A DNA stretch of 64,000 nt from Pirellulales bacterium (GTDB lineage Bacteria > Planctomycetota > Planctomycetia > Pirellulales > JAICIG01), in assembly GCA_035533075.1 (NCBI GenBank), contig DATLUO010000038.1, positions 1-64,000 on the forward strand, in the 5' to 3' direction. This document shows positions 52,253 through 59,311 of the stretch, one piece after another. Position numbers and translations under genes: made by a program. A model generated the notes under the pieces. That model saw only the letters and a list, made by a program, of their open reading frames with translations. It searched no databases and had not been told where the DNA came from. Position 1 is the stretch's first letter; each line of letters starts with the position of its first letter.

Positions 52253-54016
52253 CTACGGCGCGCGCAGCCAATCGACCAGCAGCCGCAGCTCGCGGTCGGT
52301 CAGAAGGTGGTGATCGGAGGACACAGACCGATCGGCAAACGGCGGCATGCGGTCGTTGCGGTCGCCGTAGAAGCGCTCGTCGCGCGGATTGCGGATGAAC
52401 TCTTCCAACCACTCGCGCGAGCCATAGCCGGTCAGATCGGGCGCCGAACCGAGTTCGCCTTCGTCGTGAAACTTGTGACAGTCCGTGCAGCCAAGTTCCC
52501 CAACGATCAACTGCCGACCCTGTTCCACGACGTCACTTTGCGAACCGGCGGCCGCCGGCGACGCTTCCGCCGCCAAGGCCATCGCCACGGCGTGGAGTTG
52601 CCCCGGCAATTTCTCGCTTGCGTCCGCGTGCAGATCGCGTATGGCACCAACCATCTCGCCTTCGGCGAAGCTGGTGCGGCCGAAATAGCGCGGGCCGACG
52701 ACGGCATCGGGATCGAGCAGCCCGGCGATCCACGGCGTCGAGCCAAAACCAACCAGGTCCGGCGCCGACGATTCCGCGGCCACAAAACCCTTGCCATCGG
52801 GACCGGAGTGCGAGTGACAACTTGCGCAATGCCGCTCGAAGATCAGCGGTCCTTGCGTTTCGGGGTCATCGCGCAACAGCGCCGACGCGCCTTCGGGCGG
52901 AATCCCGTTTTCGTCCGCCAACTGCCGCGCATGGTCGGCTAACTCGGCTGCCTGGACCTGTGCCTCCTGGTACTCCGGGTCGTTTGCGTCGCGGGCCAGC
53001 GAGGCCCAGGTGAGCCAGTCCCAAGCAGCGATGCCGGCAATCACCACCAGCCACCGCAGCGCCGTGCCGACACGCCGCCCGCAACCTTTGTCCAGGAAGG
53101 GAATCGCCAGAAAGAACGCCAGGACCGCCAACGGCACGACCAGCGTGGCCACGAATTCCCATTCGCCCGTGAAGTAGCGGCGCAGCTCGAAGAGCCAACG
53201 AAAGTACCATTCGGGCCGGGGTAGAACGGCGATCTCGGTGTCGGCCGGCGTGTCCAACGGCGCTCCGCGTTGCCAAGCCAGCCAAGCGACGATCGCCACC
53301 ACCGCGGCCACCACGGTGGCGTTGCGGACCGATTGATAGGGCCAATACGGCCGTGCCCGCGGCGAATCGGCGAGCGTGCCGCCGGCCAGGCCATGCCGGT
53401 AAACCTGACTCAGGTGGATGGCCAACAGCGTCAGACCTGCCAACGGCAACAGCCCGACGTGCAGGAAATAGAGGTGCGTCAAGGTGAGTTGCCCGACGTC
53501 GTCGCCGCCCACAAACAGCCGCTGAAAGGCCGGCCCTACCAGCGGAGTCGAGCCCAGGATGTTGGCCTCGACCTCGATCTGCGTCATCCCTTTCTGGCTG
53601 GCACAGAGCGGATTGCCTGTCACCGCCCAGGCAATCAGTAGCGGCAGCAACAGCAGGCCGGTGATCCAGATCAGCTCGCGCGGCGGCCGGAATGCCCGGC
53701 AGACGAGAACGCGGACGACGTGGACGCCCAGCAGCACGATCAAGGCGTGCGAGGCAAAGTAATGAATTCCGCGAAGGAAGCGGCCGGCCGTCGATTGCTC
53801 GATGTAGAACACGCTGGCCCAGGCGCTGGTGAACGAGGGACTGTACGTCGTCATCAGCAGCAGTCCGGTGACCACTTCGATGGCAAACACCCAGGCCAGA
53901 CAGCTCGCGCTCGTCAGCCACCAGCTTGGCCCATCGGGCAAAATCCGCCGGCGCAGCGGGGCCAACAGAGTCCGGTAGCCGGTACGCGCATCGAGCCAGT
54001 CGAAGAGCAGGCGCAT
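52253..54016 (-). CDS. Cytochrome b subunit of a bc-type complex fused to a di-haem cytochrome c domain
   Basis: This 587-residue protein starts as cytochrome b: helices with GIHYFASHALIVLLGVHVVRV (two His ligands) and, further on, LYFLHVGLLPLAGLTLLAIH, plus PEWYF, the Qo-site-type PEWY motif. After about residue 350 it becomes a soluble tail with two c-type haem sites, HCASCHSHSG near residue 400 and CTDCHKFHDEGE near residue 510. It oxidises quinol and passes electrons to its own c-haems and on to the cbb3 oxidase. The Rieske gene ends 3 bp upstream, so they form one operon. Confidence 0.93.
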   Translation of the reverse strand: MRLLFDWLDARTGYRTLLAPLRRRILPDGPSWWLTSASCLAWVFAIEVVTGLLLMTTYSPSFTSAWASVFYIEQSTAGRFLRGIHYFASHALIVLLGVHVVRVLVCRAFRPPRELIWITGLLLLPLLIAWAVTGNPLCASQKGMTQIEVEANILGSTPLVGPAFQRLFVGGDDVGQLTLTHLYFLHVGLLPLAGLTLLAIHLSQVYRHGLAGGTLADSPRARPYWPYQSVRNATVVAAVVAIVAWLAWQRGAPLDTPADTEIAVLPRPEWYFRWLFELRRYFTGEWEFVATLVVPLAVLAFFLAIPFLDKGCGRRVGTALRWLVVIAGIAAWDWLTWASLARDANDPEYQEAQVQAAELADHARQLADENGIPPEGASALLRDDPETQGPLIFERHCASCHSHSGPDGKGFVAAESSAPDLVGFGSTPWIAGLLDPDAVVGPRYFGRTSFAEGEMVGAIRDLHADASEKLPGQLHAVAMALAAEASPAAAGSQSDVVEQGRQLIVGELGCTDCHKFHDEGELGSAPDLTGYGSREWLEEFIRNPRDERFYGDRNDRMPPFADRSVSSDHHLLTDRELRLLVDWLRAP

Positions 54017-54019
54017 CGT

Positions 54020-54580
54020 TCAGACCTTGGGCACTTTCACGGTCAGCCCCTGCTCGAACCGCTCGTATCGCACTTCGACCCACCACTCGGAGTCGTTGTC
54101 GCGAACCAGGCGGCATTCCAGTCCGTCCATGCCGCGCGGGGCATGGCTCTTCTTGCCGCTCGGCTCCGGCAAGGGCTGGCCCGCCAGATCGAACGTGGCG
54201 CGGTGGCAGGGACATAGGAAACGCTGTTTGCCCGCATCGTGTTGGATGGCGCAGCCCAGGTGCGGGCAGACGGCGGTGAACGCCTTGACCTTGGGCTGCC
54301 GGCCGTCGGATGGATCCTTCTCGCACAGCAGCCAGACGCGGCCGATCACTTCGTCGGGGTAGAGCGTCCAAGCGTCGCGGCGGCTGCCGACGACGGGAAA
54401 CGATTTAGGTTGGCCGGGCACAAGATCGCTCAGCCGGGCCACGCGCTTGACGGTCGCGGCCTCGCGGCGGCGGATGCTGAGCGCCTCGGCCACGAAACGG
54501 CCGCCAGGCAGAGCGACCACGGCGGTGCTGGCGGTCGCCAGCGCGCCGCTGATCCATTTAAGTACGGTGCGTCGATTCAT
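54020..54580 (-). CDS. Rieske iron-sulfur protein
   Basis: ATG 54580 gives 186 residues; a longer reading adds repetitive nonsense. The start NRRTVLKWISGALATAS looks like a Tat-type signal and anchor. The cluster motifs are CPHLGC (C105, H107, C110) and CPCHRATFDL (C123, C125, H126), the complete set of four Rieske ligands plus the disulfide pair. It accepts electrons from quinol in the bc-type complex with the adjacent cytochrome b. Confidence 0.95.
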   Translation of the reverse strand: MNRRTVLKWISGALATASTAVVALPGGRFVAEALSIRRREAATVKRVARLSDLVPGQPKSFPVVGSRRDAWTLYPDEVIGRVWLLCEKDPSDGRQPKVKAFTAVCPHLGCAIQHDAGKQRFLCPCHRATFDLAGQPLPEPSGKKSHAPRGMDGLECRLVRDNDSEWWVEVRYERFEQGLTVKVPKV

Positions 54581-54711
54581 GTTCGGCGTCGGAGAAGATG
54601 GTGAGGAGGTCGCAACGCTGGCGGTCGGCAGACCCAGGCGGGATTCGGGCCTGCTTGCGGCGTGGCGGGCAAGGTTGCCAGCGACGTTTTGCAAACCGCG
54701 TACCTTACTCA

Positions 54712-54776
54712 TTTTGGATTTTGGATTTTGGATTTTCGATTGGCGGAATCCAAAATCCAAAATCGAAAATCCAAAA
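54712..54776. repeat. AAAATCC/GGATTTT inverted repeat block
   Basis: Direct copies of TTTTGGA on the left are mirrored by AAAATCC copies on the right with about 13 bp between. It would give a long AT-rich hairpin in RNA. Confidence 0.6.
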
Positions 54777-54866
54777 TTGCGGCGCCTCGCGGGCCTACGA
54801 CTGTGACACAATCGCTCAAGAGCGCGCGGATGAGCGCGCGCGGAACATACCAGCGAGCCGGCCAGA

Positions 54867-54909
54867 CGTAAGGTGGGGCAAGCTCGCTTTAGCGAGCGCC
54901 GGCCCACCG
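54867..54909. repeat. Variant of the GGTGGG-type hairpin repeat
   Basis: CGTAAGGTGGGGCAAGCTCG...GCCGGCCCACC: outer ends match the arms at 33604 and 40797, but the middle differs (AAGCTCGCTTTAGCGAGC, itself a hairpin). Confidence 0.65.
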
Positions 54910-55062
54910 ATTGCCGCGCTTGATCAGCCGAGCAGCCACGCCTCTTTACTACCTCGGATTGTCAAAAGAAATAAGGCACACGACGTGCATGCGTTGGTCG
55001 CGTCAGCGATTCCCAAACACGGACTCTGTCGCGCCGACTTCCTTCTGAACCGAGGCTCTGCC

Positions 55063-55863
55063 ATGCAAATCATTATCATCTCGATGTTCCTGGTTTTGCC
55101 GATGATCGTCATCGCGATTGCGGGCATCCTGTTTTGGGCCATCTCCAAGGAAGCGTTCGCGTCGCGAGGCAAGCTGCAACGCCGGCCTGCCACGGTGTCG
55201 CGGCTTCCGCTACTGCGCGGCGGTGCGCTGCGTGCCTGGGCGGCCGACTGGTCGAAATCGCTGGTGAAAAAACACGCGGGCGGCGCCTGGACGCGCGAGA
55301 CGGCCGCCGCGGTGGGCCGCGAGGTCGAGGCCCAAGCCAGTTTTGTCATCGACCGTGTTCTGCCCCCCGTCGCCGCTCGACATTCGATTTGCCTCGATTA
55401 TGGCGCAAAAGGCGTCCGCGTCACCGTGCCGGAGGCGCTGGCCATCGCCGACGAGTTGCACGCTCGGCTCCCGGCCGCCGACGTGCGGCGCATCATGCGA
55501 CGCGCCCACGATAACGAGGTCGCCGCCGACCAGGAAGCCAACAAGTGCCCGGCGGGTTTATGCCCGCTCTTGGGCGACGACGGGCACTGCCTGGCGTTCG
55601 GCACGCGCCCGCTGCAATGCCGCGGCCGTTGCGGGTTGCCGTGCGACCGGTCGACGGGCCCGGCGGCAACGTCGGCCGCCGAGTTCTCAGCCACGGTGAG
55701 CGATGCCATGCAACAAGGTCTGGCGACGGCCTTGACCGCGGCCGGGTTCGACGGGCACCGTTATGAATTGAACCAAGCGTTGGCAGCCGTGCTGGACGAG
55801 CCCGAAACGGTCGACCGCTGGACGCGCGGCGAAGCCTTGCTCATGGAACCAGCCGGGCGTTGA
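55063..55863 (+). CDS. Membrane-anchored YkgJ-like cysteine-cluster protein
   Basis: From ATG 55063, 266 residues. One N-terminal membrane span (IIISMFLVLPMIVIAIAGIL) precedes a helical domain; near residues 165-200 is a cysteine cluster CPAGLCPLLGDDGHCLAF, then RPLQCRGRCGLPC. The order C-x4-C-P-L-L...G-x-C-x-x-x-x-x-R-P-x-x-C-R is that of YkgJ-type Zn/Fe-cluster proteins. Likely metal-binding, function unknown. Convergent with the next gene, overlapping it by 23 bp. Confidence 0.65.
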   Translation: MQIIIISMFLVLPMIVIAIAGILFWAISKEAFASRGKLQRRPATVSRLPLLRGGALRAWAADWSKSLVKKHAGGAWTRETAAAVGREVEAQASFVIDRVLPPVAARHSICLDYGAKGVRVTVPEALAIADELHARLPAADVRRIMRRAHDNEVAADQEANKCPAGLCPLLGDDGHCLAFGTRPLQCRGRCGLPCDRSTGPAATSAAEFSATVSDAMQQGLATALTAAGFDGHRYELNQALAAVLDEPETVDRWTRGEALLMEPAGR

Positions 55864-57058
55864 GCCAGTCGGCGTGGTCGAGCACGTCGGCCCGATCGGC
55901 ATAATCGACGATCAGACTCAACTGCCGAGCATTGCCCAGATCGACGGCGATCGACAACGGCTTGTCGCCTCCCCGCACCACCGGGCTTTTGTAAAGCTCG
56001 CGCGCTCCCGCGAAGACGCGAAACACGACGCTGCCGCGGTTGGCCGTCTGGTCGTCGATCGCCAGGTCTGCCTGGAAACGGCGGTAGGGCCTGTCGAGCT
56101 GCCAGGTGAGTCGCGACGCGCTGTGCATGCCGACCCCCTTGGCGTAGATCGCGCCCCCGGCCCGCAGGCGCGTCCCCTCCACGTTCGCATCGAGCCGATA
56201 ATCCCACGGCGTGCCGAGATAAGGCAGATGCCGATAGCCGGCCGGACGCAGATCGGAGAGGTAGACGACCCGCCCGACCAGCGGCTGCACGAAGACCGGC
56301 CCGGCGTCGTCCGCCGACAATGGCAGCTCATCGAGCAGCGCCAACTCGAAATGCCCCTCCAACAAAGTCATCGACTTCGCCGAGATCACGCTGCCATCGG
56401 CAAAACCGACCAGCGTCCGCGGCGCCGTGGAGGGTTTGGCTCTTAACGTGGGATCGAACGCGATGGCCGCAAGGCGATCGCGTTCGACGCTCAAAGGGCC
56501 GACGTCGGCTTTGAACTCGACGCCGTTGTCGGTCAGCGCCACGACGCGCCCGCGCAGCTCATCGCCGTTTTCCAAAAACAGCCGGTCTCGGTTCTCGGCG
56601 GCCGCGTCGCCTTTTTCGGCGACCGGCGACATGATTCGGGCAACCAACTGGTCGCGCCGCTGCGGGTCGATGGGCGAATGGACCATCACGCCGGCCAGCA
56701 GCTTCAGCGGCAGCTTCAGAGTGCCGAACGTTTCGGCGCCGGCGATCAGCCAATCGTCTTCGGTGATGGGCATCGCGTCATCCAAGACGACGATACCTCC
56801 GTCGGCCAGCACCAACTGCACCATCGCCCTTGGCTCGACGGGCGATCCCCAAGCAACGAGCTCGCCCAGCGCCAGCCGACGCTCCCCGCTGTCGCAGGCG
56901 AATGCCGCTTCGCCCTCGGCCGAGATCGACAGCAGCGTCGCAGACAACCGATCGCCTTTCAGCGGCACCAGCGACCGCCGGAGCGGAGCGGAATCTTCGG
57001 CCAAAGTCGCTTGCACCGTCGGGCAGAACACAGCGAAGGGCCACGCTGCAACGACCAT
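55841..57058 (-). CDS. NPCBM-like domain protein, exported
   Basis: ATG 57058 gives 405 residues beginning with a hydrophobic signal (MVVAAWPFAVFCPTVQATLA); a longer reading from 57322 runs through simple repeats. The C-terminal 150 residues match NPCBM/NEW2 carbohydrate-binding domains: YLSDLRPAGYRHLPYLGTPW, AKGVGMHSASRLTWQL, FQADLAIDDQTANRGSVVF. The rest is beta-rich with a GDELRGRVVALTD segment. Probably binds polysaccharide or glycoprotein outside the cell. It is encoded just downstream of the toroid-protein gene on the same strand. Confidence 0.75.
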   Translation of the reverse strand: MVVAAWPFAVFCPTVQATLAEDSAPLRRSLVPLKGDRLSATLLSISAEGEAAFACDSGERRLALGELVAWGSPVEPRAMVQLVLADGGIVVLDDAMPITEDDWLIAGAETFGTLKLPLKLLAGVMVHSPIDPQRRDQLVARIMSPVAEKGDAAAENRDRLFLENGDELRGRVVALTDNGVEFKADVGPLSVERDRLAAIAFDPTLRAKPSTAPRTLVGFADGSVISAKSMTLLEGHFELALLDELPLSADDAGPVFVQPLVGRVVYLSDLRPAGYRHLPYLGTPWDYRLDANVEGTRLRAGGAIYAKGVGMHSASRLTWQLDRPYRRFQADLAIDDQTANRGSVVFRVFAGARELYKSPVVRGGDKPLSIAVDLGNARQLSLIVDYADRADVLDHADWLNARLVP

Positions 57059-57061
57059 TGC

Positions 57062-57165
57062 AAATTGCAAATTGCAAATTGCAAAATGCAAATTGAACCG
57101 ACGCCTGACGCCTGACGCCTGACGCCTAATTCCTGAACCCTGAACCCTGAACCCTGAACCCTTCA
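57062..57165. repeat. Array of three simple repeats
   Basis: Three arrays in 100 bp: TTGCAAA-type units (57062-57095), GACGCCT units (57104-57127) and CTGAACC heptamers (57134-57162). The last is the reverse complement of the TTCAGGG array at 45419. They probably arose by slippage; no gene is supported. Confidence 0.7.
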
Positions 57166-57171
57166 CCGTGC

Positions 57172-58236
57172 TCACCGTTGAAAAATCGGCAGATAGTTGT
57201 TGGGCATCTGCAATATAATGCACGCCATCGCGGTGCCGTACTCCTGGCAGATCGAATCCATCCAGGCGCCGTCGTCGCCCCGCTGCCGCACCAGCAGTTC
57301 GTCGCGGATGGCCGGATACCACTCGCGCCAGTGCTTACCCCCTGCGTGCCACATGGCCTGCACGGCGTAATAGTGCCCATAGAAGTAGTGCGTTTCGCGG
57401 TTGAACCCCACGGCGTCGCGGTTGGGCAAGAACGTCGTCAAGTAGGCCAGCCCTTTGTCGATCTCCTGGCCCTCGTAGATGCCGGCGCTGTAGAGGGCCA
57501 CCACGCCCGCGGCCGAACGCGGAAAGGCGCTCTGCCCGCCTTGCAGCATATACATGAAGCCGCCGTCGGGGTTCTGGCTCTTCTTGACGTAATCGATGGT
57601 GCGATCGACCGTGTCGCGGGGCACGAAGATGCCGGCGTTGCGTGCCGCCCGCAGCGCCATGATCTCGCAGATCGTCACCGAAATGTCGGCGTCGTGCCGG
57701 ATGGGCTGATAGCGCCAGCCGCCCTCTTTGTTTTGCGTGTTGACAATCAGCTCCACCGCCTTCGACAGCCGCTCGCGCACTTCCGCCTTCATCGACATGC
57801 CGTAGGTCTCGGCCAGAAACAGCGTGGCGAAGCCGTGACCATACATCGGCCCGTGACTGCTGGAGCCGGGCACGTCGATGAAGCCGTCGTCCTGCGAATT
57901 CTTGAGGATGAAGTCGACGCACTTTGCCACCTCGTCCCCGTAGGGACCGCGGTCGGGCGTGCTGCCGCCCGACATGAAGGCCATGCCGGCCAGTCCGCAG
58001 ACGGCCACATTGCGGCTGTAGCCTCCGCCGCCGAACGAACCGTCGTCGTGCTGTTGGCGGGCCAGGAAGTGCAGGCCGCGGTCGATGGCCTTCTGGGCTT
58101 CGGGCGTAATCAGATCCGCCGCGCGGACTTCGGCATCGTCGTCGTCATTGTCTTTGTCCGCGGCGAACGAGGCGGGCGGCAGCAGCAGCACGCAAATCAG
58201 ACACACGATGCTTGGCACACAATACACATTGAACAC
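57172..58236 (-). CDS. Prenyltransferase/squalene-oxidase-type toroid protein, exported
   Basis: A GTG at 58236 with GAGGTGG just upstream gives 354 residues and a signal peptide. Repeats typical of the alpha/alpha toroid fold are visible: FLARQQHDDGSFGG, FILKNSQDDGFID, LIVNTQNKEGGWRY, YVKKSQNPDGGFMY (QxxDGG-type units). Such planctomycete proteins are exported and have no catalytic DDTA motif, so it is probably not a cyclase. The partner gene upstream ends 8 bp before it. Confidence 0.85.
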   Translation of the reverse strand: MFNVYCVPSIVCLICVLLLPPASFAADKDNDDDDAEVRAADLITPEAQKAIDRGLHFLARQQHDDGSFGGGGYSRNVAVCGLAGMAFMSGGSTPDRGPYGDEVAKCVDFILKNSQDDGFIDVPGSSSHGPMYGHGFATLFLAETYGMSMKAEVRERLSKAVELIVNTQNKEGGWRYQPIRHDADISVTICEIMALRAARNAGIFVPRDTVDRTIDYVKKSQNPDGGFMYMLQGGQSAFPRSAAGVVALYSAGIYEGQEIDKGLAYLTTFLPNRDAVGFNRETHYFYGHYYAVQAMWHAGGKHWREWYPAIRDELLVRQRGDDGAWMDSICQEYGTAMACIILQMPNNYLPIFQR

Positions 58237-58244
58237 CTTCCACC

Positions 58245-59177
58245 TCACTTCTTGTCTCGCCGGCTGCCGACCAAAGAGCGAAAGTACTCGGCGATTTCCA
58301 ATTCGTATTTGGGCAGAAACTCTTCGTTGGCGGTCTGCTCCATTTGCTGTCGCAGGTGCGGCGGCAAGTGGCCCCAGACGTCCTTGAGCATTTCCTGCAT
58401 GCGGGCACGGTCGACTTTGGCCGTCTCTTTCTCTTTCAGGCGGGCGGAGCTGTCGCGGGCGGGCTTGTCGGACGCCTGCTGGCCGGGGTTTTGGCCCGGC
58501 TTGCTTGGGCCAGTCTGCTGCCGGCGCGACGATGACGCCGACTTCTTGCACTGACTGCACTGCCGCTCCATTTCGGCGATCAGCTTGCTCAAGTCGTCGG
58601 AGATTTCGTGCTGCAGCCGTTGTGTTTTCTCGTCGCCGTGCGCCACGGCAATCCGCCGTTCGACCTCCTTCATCCGCTGGTTCAGGCGGACGAGCGGGTT
58701 CTCGTTCGCCGGATTCGACGAGAGCGAGACGTCTTCGCCCTCCAGACCGTCGAGCAGTTCGTCGTCCAAGCCGCGTTTTTTCGGGGGCATCGAATCCGGC
58801 TTGATGGATTCTTCGTCCGTCGGCTTGCGCGTAACAGGCAGCGGCCTCTTCGCAGGAGCCGGCTTTTCTGGCTCCGGGGCAAGGTCTTCGAGCAACTGTT
58901 CATCGAGCGACTTGGCGCCGCGCGGTTTCGGTTCGACAGCCGAAGCAGTGGGCCAAGCCGAAAGCACAAACAGCATCACGGCCAGGCCACCGGTCGCTGC
59001 GAAAGTTCTAAAGGATGTTGACAACCGACTTCGGAAGTCGACGCAGGGGCGGACTGGAGCGCGCGAAATCACGGCTTGCGGGCCATTCGACGTGATGCTG
59101 GTTTTATTCCCACCGGAACAAGCGCGGATGGTGGCGATTGTCAAAACTGATAAGGGACGCATCCGATTTCCTCCCAT
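58245..59177 (-). CDS. Exported charged protein upstream of the toroid gene
   Basis: 310 residues on the longest reading; the true start may be later, near the signal at residues 60-80 (LAVMLFVLSAWPTASAVEP). A low-complexity Pro/Lys/Asp-rich half follows, then a helical segment (LNQRMKEVERRIAVAHGDEK) and a QCSQCKKSAS motif near residue 210. I recognise no family. It is 8 bp upstream of the toroid protein gene, and the two presumably work together in the periplasm. Confidence 0.65.
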   Translation of the reverse strand: MGGNRMRPLSVLTIATIRACSGGNKTSITSNGPQAVISRAPVRPCVDFRSRLSTSFRTFAATGGLAVMLFVLSAWPTASAVEPKPRGAKSLDEQLLEDLAPEPEKPAPAKRPLPVTRKPTDEESIKPDSMPPKKRGLDDELLDGLEGEDVSLSSNPANENPLVRLNQRMKEVERRIAVAHGDEKTQRLQHEISDDLSKLIAEMERQCSQCKKSASSSRRQQTGPSKPGQNPGQQASDKPARDSSARLKEKETAKVDRARMQEMLKDVWGHLPPHLRQQMEQTANEEFLPKYELEIAEYFRSLVGSRRDKK

Positions 59178-59311
59178 GTCGCCGCCCTCGGGTGTTCTTG
59201 TTTTTGAATTATAACGCGCGAAGCGACCCGTAGGGAACGCCGTCCCCGGCGTTTGACGACAAGCCGACAGGATGCGGTCTTCACTACGGCCGCGGCACGC
59301 CGCGGGCAGCC

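Larger units (their letters stand above)
54581..55062. other. Divergent intergenic region with repeats
   Basis: 482 bp without a supported gene. It contains an imperfect inverted repeat built from AAAATCC units (about 54712-54776) and a GGTGGGNC-family hairpin at 54867-54909. Apparent open frames through it are repeat artefacts. Confidence 0.6.

Noticed and set aside
54598-55062. N-terminal extension of the YkgJ-like protein with repetitive residues
   Set aside because: The extension is encoded by AAAATCC inverted repeats and a hairpin element; the ATG at 55063 starts a normal membrane-anchored protein.
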